Source: Amycolatopsis tolypomycina (GTDB lineage Bacteria; Actinomycetota; Actinomycetes; Mycobacteriales; Pseudonocardiaceae). From it: 64,000 bases of DNA. Both the position numbers and the translations under genes were made by a program. The notes below the pieces were generated by a model, which did not search any database, had not been told where the DNA came from, and worked only from the letters and a program-made list of their open reading frames with translations. The stretch spans positions 7,630,001 to 7,694,000 of the forward strand of contig NZ_FNSO01000004.1 of the NCBI RefSeq assembly GCF_900105945.1. Direction: 5' to 3'. Within the stretch, counting starts at the first letter, position 1. Every line of letters starts with the position of its first letter. Below, piece by piece: positions 17,690 to 26,389 of this stretch.

Positions 17690-19276
17690 TCAGTACAACG
17701 ACTTGGACGACGCCGCCACGCGCACGTGGACCAGCGTCGGGCGCGGGTCGGCCAGCGCCGCCGTGAGCCCGGGGACCAGTTGCGACGGCTCGGTGATCGT
17801 CACGCCGTGGCACCCCATGCTCTCCGCCAGTGCCGCGAAGCCGATGCCGCCCAGTTCGGTGCCCGGCAGCTTCGCGCCGCCGATCGCGTCGCCGAGGATG
17901 CGGACCGCCGCGTACTCGGAGTTGTCGAGGATCACGAACGTCACCGGCAGTTCTTCGCGGGCCGCCGTCCAGAGGGCCTGGATGCCGTACATGCTCGAGC
18001 CGTCGCCGATCACGCCGACGACCGTGCGGTCCGGGCGCCCGAGCGCCGCGCCGACCACGCCGGGGACGCCGTAGCCGAGCGTGCCGCTGGCCATCGTCAG
18101 GAAGCCCGTGTCGGTGGCCGTGATCGGCAGGTGGTCGTGCAGGATCCCGCGGTGGCTGGGCGCCTCCTCGACGACCAAGGCGTTGTCCGGCAACACGTCC
18201 GCGAGCGTCGAGTAGACGAGTTCGGCGGTCAGCGCGTCGCTGCCCGGCTTCGCGGGACGCTGCCGCGGGGCCGGCGCCGGCCGCGTGCTGCGGTCGACGA
18301 CGTTGAGCAGCGCGCGGATGCCCAGCTTCGGCGTGGCGCGGACGCCGGTGCCTTCGAAGGCCCGCGCGAGGACCTGTTCGTCGTCGCTGACGACGAACAG
18401 CGGCGGCAGTGGAGCTTCCCCGCGCCCGCGGTCGACGTGGTAGGTGAAGGCGGGCGCGCCGAGCACGACGACGAGGTCGTACGGCGCGAGCGCGTCGGCG
18501 ACGGCACCGCGTTCGGGGTCGAGGAACCCTTGGAACAGCGGGTGATCCTCGGGGAACGAGCAGCGGAAGGACATCGGGGCGACCCACACGGCGGCGTTGA
18601 GCCGCTCGGCGAGCGCGACGGTTTCGACGACGGCCCCGTCCTGGTCGACGGCTCCCCCGACGACCAGCGCCGGCCGCTCGGCGGCCGCCAGCGCGGTGTT
18701 GAGCTCGTCGACGGCCTCGGGATCGGGCGCGAAGCCGCGGATCCGGGGGCGGGAGATGACGGGCCGTTCGGTGGCGGCGGACCAGTCGTCGGCGGGAACG
18801 GAGACGAAGACCGGACCGGACGGCGCCTGGGTGGCGACGTGGTAGGCCCGCGCGAGCGCGGCCGGGACGTCTTCGGCGCAGGCGGGCTCGATCGACCACT
18901 TCACGTACGGCTTCGGGAACTCGGGCGCTTCCAGCGCCCCGAGGAAGGGCTCGTGCGGGAGCAGCGACCGGATCTGCTGCCCGGCGACGACGATCAACGG
19001 CGTCCGGTTGCGGTAGGCGTTGAAGAGGCTGCCGAGCCCGTGCCCGACCCCGCCGGCGGAGTGCAGGTTGACGAGCACCGGCTTCCGGGTGGCCTGCGCG
19101 TAGGCGTCGGCCATTGCCACGACGGCGGATTCCTGCAGGCCCAGAACGTAGTCGAAGTCGTCGGGCCAGTCGGTGAGGAAGGGCACCTCGGTGGTGCCGG
19201 GGTTGCCGAACACCGTGGTGAGACCGAGTTCGCGGAGGAGCTCGCGGGTGGCGTCCAGCACCGTGCGCTTGATCAT
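17690..19276 (-). CDS. mdlC: Benzoylformate decarboxylase-like thiamine-diphosphate enzyme
   Basis: A 528-residue ThDP enzyme aligning over its whole length with the Pseudomonas benzoylformate decarboxylase pattern: VFGNPGTTEVPFL, the ThDP-activating Glu in LQESAVV, NLHSAGG with the active-site His, and FTYH with the second His. The ThDP/Mg motif is GDGSSMYGIQALWTAAREEL with NSEYAAVRI. The P. putida catalytic Ser26 sits in GNPGSNE, whereas here the motif is GNPGTTE (Thr), so substrate preference may differ. A 2-oxo acid to aldehyde reaction is expected. The gene is convergent with the ABC importer and monocistronic, so any metabolic link to the importer is speculative. Confidence 0.88.
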   Translation of the reverse strand: MIKRTVLDATRELLRELGLTTVFGNPGTTEVPFLTDWPDDFDYVLGLQESAVVAMADAYAQATRKPVLVNLHSAGGVGHGLGSLFNAYRNRTPLIVVAGQQIRSLLPHEPFLGALEAPEFPKPYVKWSIEPACAEDVPAALARAYHVATQAPSGPVFVSVPADDWSAATERPVISRPRIRGFAPDPEAVDELNTALAAAERPALVVGGAVDQDGAVVETVALAERLNAAVWVAPMSFRCSFPEDHPLFQGFLDPERGAVADALAPYDLVVVLGAPAFTYHVDRGRGEAPLPPLFVVSDDEQVLARAFEGTGVRATPKLGIRALLNVVDRSTRPAPAPRQRPAKPGSDALTAELVYSTLADVLPDNALVVEEAPSHRGILHDHLPITATDTGFLTMASGTLGYGVPGVVGAALGRPDRTVVGVIGDGSSMYGIQALWTAAREELPVTFVILDNSEYAAVRILGDAIGGAKLPGTELGGIGFAALAESMGCHGVTITEPSQLVPGLTAALADPRPTLVHVRVAASSKSLY

Positions 19277-19320
19277 GCGCCCAGGTTAACGCTTAGTCTT
19301 GCGAAGCAAACCCCCCAAGC

Positions 19321-19351
19321 GGCGCAGTGACGGCCGGACCGTCACCGCGCC
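19321..19351. terminator. Hairpin terminator after the sedolisin gene
   Basis: The arms 19321-19333 and 19339-19351 (GTGACGG/CCGTCAC core) pair at 12 of 13 positions around a 5-nt loop. The hairpin sits 14 bp beyond the protease stop on the minus strand. A T-tract is absent, as is common in actinobacteria. Confidence 0.6.
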
Positions 19352-19364
19352 GCTGGTCACGCAC

Positions 19365-21014
19365 TCAGCCGAGCAGGCCCGACAGCCCGCTCGCCTTGAA
19401 CGAACCCCAGCCCGTCACCTGGTCGTACCCGGTGCCGGCGCTGAACCCGGTCGTCCCGTGCAGGGTGTTGTTGCCCGACGTCACGTCGTGGAAGCCCGTG
19501 CCGTACGAGGACCCGTTGCCGATCGAGTAGAACTTCGGGTTCAGGTTGCCCAGCGCGCCGCCGTGCACCTGGTTCTGCAGGGCCGCGAAGGCCGCCCACA
19601 GCGGAGTGGCGCCCGACGTGCCGCCGACCGTTTCCCACGTGCCCGCGCTGTAGATGTAGTAACCCGACGTCGGCGAGGCGTCCGCCGCCACGTCCGGCAC
19701 CTTGCGGTACGTCGTGCTCTGCGACGACTGCCACGACGGCGCGGTGAACACCGTCGAGATGCCGCCGCCGGTCGAACCGCCGCTGTTGCCGTCGTTCCAG
19801 ACCACTTCGCTGCTGTAGCCGTTGGTCGACGTCACGCTCAGCTTCGTCCCGCCGACGCCCGACACGTTCGGGCTCGACGCCGGGAAGTCGACGCCCTTGG
19901 CCGTCGAACCGGTCTGGCGGTAGCAGTCGGTCGTGCCGTCGTCGCCCGCGGCCGCGAAGTAGGAAATGCCCTCCGCCGTGCCGGTCGCGATCGCGCTGCT
20001 CACGCTCTTCGCCGCGCTCGACCCCTCGGCCGCTTCGCAGGCGCCCCAGGAGATCGAGACGACGTCGACCGTCGCGTCGGAGGCGATCTTCTGGTACATC
20101 GCCAGTTCGCCCGCGCTCGAGTTCGGTGCCTCGTAGACGTAGTCGTTCGCCGCCGCGGCCACCGCGTGCACGACCTCGATGTCGAGCTCGACCTCGATCT
20201 GGCCGCCACCCGGCGACGAGTCGTAGTTGGCCCCGCTGACCGGCACGGTCGTCACCGAGCCCGCGGAAAGGCCGTACGTGCTGTCGTACTTGGTGATGTC
20301 GGCCTTCTGGTAGCCGTCGAACTCGACGAAGCCGACGTTCACGCCGCTGCCGGTCGCCGACAGGCTGCCGGTGCCGTAAGCGGTCTTGAGCACCGGCGGG
20401 GTGACGGACTTGACGACGTTGGGCTGGGCGAGCGGCTTCGCCGAGTGCGTCCGCACCGCGTGGTCGTCGAGGCCGACGACGCCGCTCACGACGTCCGAGA
20501 CGCTCGCGGGCACGGCCGGCACGGCGTCGTTGGCGAAGAAGTCCCGCCCGGAAGCACGGTCGTGGTAGGTCCCGATCCCGGTCCGGAACGCCTGCTCGAG
20601 CTGTGCCGCCGAACCGGTGAACGTGATGGCCTGCCGGTTCCCGGAAACCTCGATCCCGGTCAGGCCCGCTTTCCCGAGAAATGAGACGGCCTTGTCGACG
20701 TCGGCCTGGGTCGGCCCGAACCTGGCATTGAACTGCGCCGGGGTGAGGAACCGGTGGTATTGCGGCGATGCGGGATTCTGCACGTCGGCGAGGAACTTTT
20801 CGAGCGCCTGCTGGTTGTGCAGTTTCAGGGAGAGCGCTGCGGTGATCGGCCGGTCGGCCGCGACGTCGCCGGTGCGGGCGCTGTTGACCAGCGGCGCGGC
20901 GTTGTCGGCCAGCGTGACCAGGGGTTCCGACGCCGCGGCGGCCGGGACGGCCACGGCGAGGCCGAGCAACGCAGGCAGCGGCACAGCGGCCGCGACGAGC
21001 TTGCGCAAGCGCAT
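19365..21014 (-). CDS. Secreted serine-carboxyl (sedolisin/kumamolisin, S53) protease with pro-domain
   Basis: A protein of about 549 residues. The ATG at 21014 starts a normal signal peptide (MRLRKLVAAAVPLPALLGLA); an in-frame start at 21083 only adds residues before it. A Pro-kumamolisin domain follows (about 35-190, with QYHRFLTPAQFNARFGPTQA). The catalytic domain has Glu and Asp four residues apart in GQIEVELDIEVVHAV, the oxyanion-region SISWG and the nucleophile in VGGTSGATPLWAAF. The C-terminus has a calcium-site-like DVTSGNN and GYDQVTGWGSF. Sedolisins self-process at acidic pH outside the cell. The gene is monocistronic. Confidence 0.95.
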   Translation of the reverse strand: MRLRKLVAAAVPLPALLGLAVAVPAAAASEPLVTLADNAAPLVNSARTGDVAADRPITAALSLKLHNQQALEKFLADVQNPASPQYHRFLTPAQFNARFGPTQADVDKAVSFLGKAGLTGIEVSGNRQAITFTGSAAQLEQAFRTGIGTYHDRASGRDFFANDAVPAVPASVSDVVSGVVGLDDHAVRTHSAKPLAQPNVVKSVTPPVLKTAYGTGSLSATGSGVNVGFVEFDGYQKADITKYDSTYGLSAGSVTTVPVSGANYDSSPGGGQIEVELDIEVVHAVAAAANDYVYEAPNSSAGELAMYQKIASDATVDVVSISWGACEAAEGSSAAKSVSSAIATGTAEGISYFAAAGDDGTTDCYRQTGSTAKGVDFPASSPNVSGVGGTKLSVTSTNGYSSEVVWNDGNSGGSTGGGISTVFTAPSWQSSQSTTYRKVPDVAADASPTSGYYIYSAGTWETVGGTSGATPLWAAFAALQNQVHGGALGNLNPKFYSIGNGSSYGTGFHDVTSGNNTLHGTTGFSAGTGYDQVTGWGSFKASGLSGLLG

Positions 21015-21180
21015 GGGGAATTTCCTCTCGGCGGTGGGGACCGGGCCTGCGCGGAATGCTCGCCGCAGGTTGCCGAGAAGCATAAGAAGCCGTGATCACG
21101 CCGAGGAACCTACTTTTGTCTGAGGTTCGGCGGATCCCATTTTCATTTTCCGAAAGGTTTACCTGCACATGATCAGGCGA

Positions 21181-22140
21181 TTATTGTCCGGATTGCCCGG
21201 CCATTTCGATGCGTTCGATGATCTCGCGGGCGCGCGCGTCGTGCCGGTGCCGCCGGGCCGCCGCCGACAGCGTCCGCAGCCGCTGCCGGGTGCGGGGCGA
21301 GCGCAGCACGCCGGCCAGTTCGATCGCCTCGCGCCCGGCTTCGGCGGCGACGTCGAGATCGCCGCCGAGCGCGTGCACGGTGGCCAGCCAGATCACCGTC
21401 AGAGAGCGGCTGCGGGCCATTTCCGGGCCGTAGCCGTCGATCGCGTCGACGAGCGCCGGGATGCCTTCGCGGCCGTGCCGGACGTCGACGACCTGCGCCA
21501 GTTCCGCATGCACCGTGCCGATCATCGCCGCCAGGTCGGTGGCCCCGAAGAACGCCGCCCACGGCGACGGCTCCGCGCCGGCGGCGTCGGCGAACTCGGT
21601 GCGGGCGCGGCCCAGGCAGCCGAGCGCGGCGGTGACGTCGGCCTTCTTGGCGTACGCCCACGCCTGGTTGGCCGACAGGATCGCCTGCGCCAGCGGGGAA
21701 CGCGCCCGCCCGGCCGCCTCCCGGCCCCGCGCGAACTCCGTCAGCGCCGGGTCGACCGCGTCGTAGTGCAGCAGCAGCCGTCCGGCGCGGTACCGGATGT
21801 TGGCCTGCAGGTCGTGGTTGCCCGCTTCGACGGCCAGCGACAGCGCCTGCGCGAACGCCTCCAGCGCGGCTTCCGGGCGGTCGTCGTCGAAGCTCGTCCA
21901 CCCGGCGAGGTTGCAGAGGTCGGCGACGGCGGTGCACAGCCGCGGCCGGACCTTCCCGCGCATCGTGCCGCCCAGCAGTTCCAGCGCGCGCGGCAAGGCC
22001 TCCGCGACGGCGTCACCGCAAGCTCCGCCGCCACAGCGGTAGTCCTGCGCCCGGAGCCGGGCCACGGTGTCCTCGAGCCGGCGCACGTCGGCGAGACCCA
22101 CGTGCACCCCGCTCCGATCCCGTCCGTCACTGCCGGTCAT
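21181..22140 (-). CDS. TPR-repeat protein related to the sensor half of actinomycete XRE/TPR regulators
   Basis: A 319-residue all-helical protein. The ATG at 22140 has GGAGG 6 nt upstream. The sequence reads as helix-turn-helix TPR-like units (for example RPEAALEAFAQALSLAVEAG and DVTAALGCLGRARTEFADA), ending ARAREIIERIEMAGQ. It looks like the C-terminal TPR part of the large XRE regulators found beside small-protein genes in actinomycetes, but lacks an N-terminal HTH. It follows a 70-residue protein gene by 44 nt on the same strand, probably in one transcript. Peptide binding or protein-protein interaction is the best inference. Confidence 0.7.
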   Translation of the reverse strand: MTGSDGRDRSGVHVGLADVRRLEDTVARLRAQDYRCGGGACGDAVAEALPRALELLGGTMRGKVRPRLCTAVADLCNLAGWTSFDDDRPEAALEAFAQALSLAVEAGNHDLQANIRYRAGRLLLHYDAVDPALTEFARGREAAGRARSPLAQAILSANQAWAYAKKADVTAALGCLGRARTEFADAAGAEPSPWAAFFGATDLAAMIGTVHAELAQVVDVRHGREGIPALVDAIDGYGPEMARSRSLTVIWLATVHALGGDLDVAAEAGREAIELAGVLRSPRTRQRLRTLSAAARRHRHDARAREIIERIEMAGQSGQ

Positions 22141-22184
22141 GGCAGCCCTCCGTCCGTAGAGAGCTGCCGATCGGGCAGCCCCGC

Positions 22185-22397
22185 TCATTCCCCTCCCGGC
22201 CAGGCCGGAGCCCGCTCCTTCGCGGGACTGGCACCGGGCAGGACCCCGGTGGCGGTCAGCACCACACCCGTGGCGGTTTCCGCGATCTTGACGGCGGCCA
22301 GCACGCCGGTGAGGACGAGGGAGCCGCCGAGCCCCAGTTTCGCGAATTCGTCTTCGGAGGTTTCGGTTCCGCGTTGACGCGGTATCGCGCCGGTCAC
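22185..22397 (-). CDS. Small protein with a hydrophobic core, partner of the TPR gene
   Basis: A 70-residue protein starting at the GTG at 22397, which has AGGAGG 8 nt upstream. It has a polar N-terminus (VTGAIPRQRGTETSEDEFAK), a hydrophobic or amphipathic centre (LGLGGSLVLTGVLAAVKIAE then TATGVVLTATGV) and a Pro/Lys-containing tail. The centre is long enough for a membrane segment but contains Lys and Glu, so association rather than full insertion is possible. It immediately precedes the TPR gene. The longer upstream extension of the frame has no ribosome site. Family unknown. Confidence 0.55.
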   Translation of the reverse strand: MTGAIPRQRGTETSEDEFAKLGLGGSLVLTGVLAAVKIAETATGVVLTATGVLPGASPAKERAPAWPGGE

Positions 22398-22815
22398 GAT
22401 TCGGCCCTCCTGCTTGCCGCGGACCCGCTCTGGCGATATCCGCGGGGAATCAGCCTGCCCCAGGCGACGGAAATGCGCCTGATGGCCGACGTCCTGACTT
22501 CGTGCTGGCCACGCAACGAGTTCTCGAACTGAATACGCGCGCACACGGCGCCGCCTCCCGCACTGCAGATCGATACCTGAAGATCGCCCGGATCGCGAAA
22601 TGCGGGACCACCGTAGCCAGCCGATCGCCTCGAAATCAGCCCCCAACCAGGTCTAAAGCCGGAATCGCCTGTGCAGCCGCACGCGCAACTCCGGCGCCGT
22701 CGGGTGCACGCGGCAGATGCAATTTCACCCGGCGGTTCACGAATGCCACCGGCAGGCGAAACATCGGTGGAAATCGTTCTATCCCGCCGTTTCTCCGCGA
22801 AATTGCGGAGTTCGA
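22398..22815. other. Intergenic region upstream of the small protein-TPR pair
   Basis: These 418 bp hold no convincing gene and are lower in GC than the surroundings. They must contain the leftward promoter of the 22397/22140 pair and the end of the cutC transcript. A short near-palindrome, AGTTCTCGAACT, is centred near 22525. Nothing else is recognised. Confidence 0.4.
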
Positions 22816-23493
22816 TCAGGATTTGACGAGGTCGACCCAGTTCCGCACGGTGCCCGCGTCCACCGGCGCCTGCCAGCCGCCGGGCCGGACGGCGCTGCCG
22901 ACGTGGAAACCGCGCACCCCGCCCGCCCGCAGGAGGTGCACCTGCTGCGCGCGCAGTCCCCCGCCGACGAGCAGCTCCGGCCCGCCTTCACGCTGCGCGA
23001 GCCGCTGCAGCACCGAAAGCCCACTGGCCACGCCGTTCGGGTGACCCGCGGCGAGCACGGTGTCGCAGCCGAGGTCGCCGAGCCGGTCGTACGCGCGCAC
23101 CGGGTCACGCGTGCGGTCGATGGCGCGGTGGAAAGTCCAGGACAGGCCGTCGATCTCCTTGATCAGCGCTTCGCAGGCGTCGACGTCGATCTCGCTGTCG
23201 ACGTTGAGGAAGCCGAAGACGAACTCGCGCGCCCCCGCGTCGACCAGCCGTCCGGTGTCGGCACGCAGCCCTTCCAGGTCGCCGACGGCGAAGGACCCGT
23301 TGTCCCGCAGCATGACCCGCACCGGGAGGTCGGTCGCCGAGAGCACGTCACGCAGCGTCTCGACCGACGGCGTGAGGCCGTCCTGCGCCATGTCCGCAAC
23401 CAGTTCGAGGCGGTCGGCCCCGCCCGCCTGCGCGCTTTCGGCGTCCGCCGCGTCCAGCGCGATCACTTCCAGCAGGGGCGTCTTCGAGCTCAT
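22816..23493 (-). CDS. cutC: CutC family protein
   Basis: A 225-residue TIM-barrel protein of the CutC family: LLEVIALDAADAESAQAGGA with DRLELVADMAQDGLTPS at the N-terminus, then VRVMLRD, FVFGFLNVD, DGLSWTFHRAID and VLAAGHP. CutC was first linked to copper tolerance in E. coli, but its biochemical activity remains uncertain. Full length. The ATG at 23493 is only 12 nt after the stop of the conservon-type kinase gene, so the two are almost certainly co-transcribed, an unusual association. Confidence 0.93.
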   Translation of the reverse strand: MSSKTPLLEVIALDAADAESAQAGGADRLELVADMAQDGLTPSVETLRDVLSATDLPVRVMLRDNGSFAVGDLEGLRADTGRLVDAGAREFVFGFLNVDSEIDVDACEALIKEIDGLSWTFHRAIDRTRDPVRAYDRLGDLGCDTVLAAGHPNGVASGLSVLQRLAQREGGPELLVGGGLRAQQVHLLRAGGVRGFHVGSAVRPGGWQAPVDAGTVRNWVDLVKS

Positions 23494-23505
23494 GCCTCAT
23501 CCGTT

Positions 23506-26268
23506 TCACTGGTTCCGGGTGTCGTCTCCCCTCGCGTGCCGCCCTCGCCGGAAGCCGCCTTGAAGGCTCGTCATCCGCTCGCGCACCGCTTCCGGGGAAA
23601 GAGAGAGTATCGGCCGCTGTTCCGGCACCGCTCCCGGGCTGGCCGCGGAATCCAGTGGCTGCAGAAACGGCCAGGTGTCCTCCGCGCCGTCCTCCTGCTC
23701 CAGTTCAGCGGGGGTAGGCCATTCGTACGCAGGCTCGATTGCGGCAGGCGGCGCAACGGGTGTCAACCGCGGTTCGGTGTCTTCGTCGTCCGGGCGCAGC
23801 TCGCCGCTTTCACGCGAAAGCGTTGCCTCCACGGGGACCGGAAGGGCACTTTCACGTGAAAGTGGCGCTTCCGGACCGCCACTTTCACGTGAAAGTGGCG
23901 GCGGGGGTGGGGCGAGGGCGTGGCGGGGCTGGGGGTCGGCCGGGCGTGGTTCCTCGGCGACCGGGCGCGGCTCCGCAGGCTTGCGCGATTGCTCGGGCGC
24001 GGCGGAGGCGTCGAACCAGCGGGACAGCACGTCCCGGTAGGCGGGCATCCGCTCGGTCGGCGCGTCGAGGTCGAGGTGGGCCTCGTCGTCGGCGGTCGGC
24101 CACTCCGGCGTGTGGTCGCGGGCCACCACCGGGGCGCGGCGCGGCGGGCCGGCCTCGATCGACGGCGGCGTCAGCTCCTCCGGCTCCGGCTCGGGTTCCG
24201 GCTCCGGCGGCGTGAGCGAGGCGAGCGGCGCCAGCAGCTCCGGTTCCGGGGCGGCCGCCGGCTCGGCGGGCGGGGGCGGGGCCGGCATCGGCGGCAGCTC
24301 GACGATCAGCGCCGACGGCACCAGCACCGTCGCGACCAGCCCGGATTCCGCGCCCGCGCTCAGGCTGACGTCGATGTGGTGGCGGGTGGCCAGTGTCGCG
24401 ACGACGAACAGGCCCATCCGGCGCGACACCTCGACGTCGACGTCCGGCGGGTGCGCGAGGCGGGAGTTGGTGCGGTCGATCTCCGCCTGCGGCATGCCGG
24501 CGCCGTGGTCGACGATCTCGATCTGCCAGTCGCCGTCGTGGGTTTCGGCGCTCGCCACGGTGACCATCTCTTCGCCGGAGTAGCGGGTCGCGTTCTCCAG
24601 CAGCTCCGAAATGACGTGCACGAGGTCGTTGACGGCCTCCCCGCGCACCGCCACCTGCGGGGCCGGGCCGAGCTCGATCCGCTGGTAGTGCTCGACCTCC
24701 GAGAGCGCGGCGCCGACGATCTCGTCGGCCGAGACCGGGCCGGCGTCCTCCCGCACCGAGTCGTTGCCGGACAGGACCAGCAGGTTCTCACTGTTGCGCC
24801 GCATCCGCGTCGCGAGGTGGTCGAGCTCGAACAGCCCGGCGAGGGTGTCCGGGTCCTGCTCGTCGGCCTCCATCCGGTCGAGCACCGAAAGCTGCCGCTC
24901 GACGAGGTCCTGGCTGCGCTGCGAGAGGTTGACGAACATCGCGTTGACGTTCTCGCGCAGCATCGCCTGTTCGCCCGCGAGCCGGACGGCCTCGCCGTGG
25001 ACCGCGTCGAACGCGCGCGCCACCTGGCCGAGCTCTTCGCGGGTGAACACCGGCACGGGCGCGACGGCGAGCCGTTTCCGCAGGTTCTCGGGCGCGGGCT
25101 CGGGATCCGTGAGCAGGTTCTGCACCGCCGCGGGCAGCCGGTGCTCGGCCACTTCGAGCGCGGTCCGGCGCAGGATCCGCAAGGGGCGCAACAGGGACCG
25201 CGCGATGACCACCGACAGCACGCCCGCGACGAGCAGGACGCCGAGGACGACACCGCCGTCCCACAGCGCGGCCGTGCGCGCTTGCGCCGCCAGGCTGTCG
25301 GTGCGTTCCTGCAACTGGACCAGCAGCGCCTGCTGCACCCGGTGGGCGAGGTTCACCGTGTGCGTCGCCGAGGTGTCCCACTGGTTCGGGTCGAGGCCGG
25401 AGAGGTTCTGGCCGTTTTCGGTGCGGGTGAGCGCGGATTCGACCATGTCGTTGCCGATGTCGACGACCAGGCCGATCACCGTGTCGTCGAACATCCGCTG
25501 CTGGTCGGGGGTGGCGAAGGTGCGGTAGTCGCTGCGCGCGGCGGCCAGTTCGGCCTCCGCGCCGAGCAGGGCGCGCGTGCGGTCGCGGTTCAGGGTGCCC
25601 GCCGCGAGCGCCTCGGCCATCACCGCGCGCTTGACCGACATCTGGTCCTTGATCCTGGCCAGTGCGTTGCCCGCCAGGCGCATCCGCGCGAGTTCCGGGT
25701 CGGCGACGTCGGCGGCGGCCGAGTCGCTGATGTCGAGCAGGCCGGAGATCAGCTCGCTGTAGGAGCGCAGGACGGCGTCGGCGGGGAACGCCGAGTGCTC
25801 GGCGGAAAACCGCAGGCCACCGAGCACGCGCAGCCGGTCGTCGGTCTGCTGCAGGCTTTCCGCGGCCTGCGCGTCGAGCCGCGGCCTGCTGTCGGCGAGG
25901 GTCCGCTCGAACGTGCCGATGGCCTGGTCGACGCGGTTGCGCTGGGCGGTGAGGTCGGTCGTGTCGCCCTGCCGGTTCTGGGCGACGAACCGCACGGTGA
26001 GGTCGCGCTCGCGCTGCAGTTCGTGCAACGCTTCGGCGATCGTGCTGTCGACGCGGCCGCGCGTCGCGAACTCGGCGAGCTGCCGGGCGTCGCGCAGGTC
26101 CGAGCTGATCCGGAGGCCGACGAGCGCGATGACGGCCAGCGCGGGGATGAGGAGGACGGCGAACAGCTTCGTGCCAAGGCGCCAGTTCCGCAGGCGCCAG
26201 CGGCCGCCCGCCGGACGTGGATCCGCCGCGTCGCCGCCCTTGCGGGGACGCTTGTCGCGACGGGTCAC
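23506..26268 (-). CDS. Second conservon-type NIT sensor kinase (orphan, without cvnBCD)
   Basis: A protein of about 920 residues. The GTG at 26268 was chosen for the AAGGA site upstream and because the residues before it do not fit the family. The architecture repeats that of the kinase at 10242-13400: basic start, span LFAVLLIPALAVIALVGL, NIT-type extracellular domain, span [42 protein letters not shown], HATPase motifs ELLENATRYS, DHGAGMPQ and MGLFVVATLATRHH. The long Pro-rich tail includes repeated LSRES units encoded by palindromic DNA, and the end is RMTSLQGGFRRGRHA. No Roadblock, DUF742 or GTPase gene adjoins it; cutC follows. It diverges from a binding lipoprotein at 26456. Confidence 0.94.
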   Translation of the reverse strand: MTRRDKRPRKGGDAADPRPAGGRWRLRNWRLGTKLFAVLLIPALAVIALVGLRISSDLRDARQLAEFATRGRVDSTIAEALHELQRERDLTVRFVAQNRQGDTTDLTAQRNRVDQAIGTFERTLADSRPRLDAQAAESLQQTDDRLRVLGGLRFSAEHSAFPADAVLRSYSELISGLLDISDSAAADVADPELARMRLAGNALARIKDQMSVKRAVMAEALAAGTLNRDRTRALLGAEAELAAARSDYRTFATPDQQRMFDDTVIGLVVDIGNDMVESALTRTENGQNLSGLDPNQWDTSATHTVNLAHRVQQALLVQLQERTDSLAAQARTAALWDGGVVLGVLLVAGVLSVVIARSLLRPLRILRRTALEVAEHRLPAAVQNLLTDPEPAPENLRKRLAVAPVPVFTREELGQVARAFDAVHGEAVRLAGEQAMLRENVNAMFVNLSQRSQDLVERQLSVLDRMEADEQDPDTLAGLFELDHLATRMRRNSENLLVLSGNDSVREDAGPVSADEIVGAALSEVEHYQRIELGPAPQVAVRGEAVNDLVHVISELLENATRYSGEEMVTVASAETHDGDWQIEIVDHGAGMPQAEIDRTNSRLAHPPDVDVEVSRRMGLFVVATLATRHHIDVSLSAGAESGLVATVLVPSALIVELPPMPAPPPPAEPAAAPEPELLAPLASLTPPEPEPEPEPEELTPPSIEAGPPRRAPVVARDHTPEWPTADDEAHLDLDAPTERMPAYRDVLSRWFDASAAPEQSRKPAEPRPVAEEPRPADPQPRHALAPPPPPLSRESGGPEAPLSRESALPVPVEATLSRESGELRPDDEDTEPRLTPVAPPAAIEPAYEWPTPAELEQEDGAEDTWPFLQPLDSAASPGAVPEQRPILSLSPEAVRERMTSLQGGFRRGRHARGDDTRNQ
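23805..23897. repeat. Three palindromic elements inside the kinase coding sequence
   Basis: CACTTTCACGTGAAAGTG occurs perfectly at 23847-23864 and 23880-23897 (33 bp apart), with a variant at 23805-23822 (CGCTTTCACGCGAAAGCG). Each encodes Leu-Ser-Arg-Glu-Ser in the kinase frame. The same palindrome pair, again 33 bp apart, ends the MFS gene at 45311-45365. This is a dispersed repeat that has become part of two proteins. Confidence 0.85.
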
Positions 26269-26389
26269 CTGGTTTCCTTTTCCGCCGCGGGCGGGAACCC
26301 GCGGATCGAACGACATCTCGAACCTACTGAACGGTAGCCCGCCCCATGAAGATCCGAAAGCCGCGCCGGCACGATACGGCCCTGCCCGC

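Noticed and set aside
14129..19276. A mandelate/benzoylformate uptake and degradation operon
   Set aside because: The importer and the decarboxylase are convergent, separated by a terminator, and no mandelate dehydrogenase or benzaldehyde dehydrogenase gene is present.
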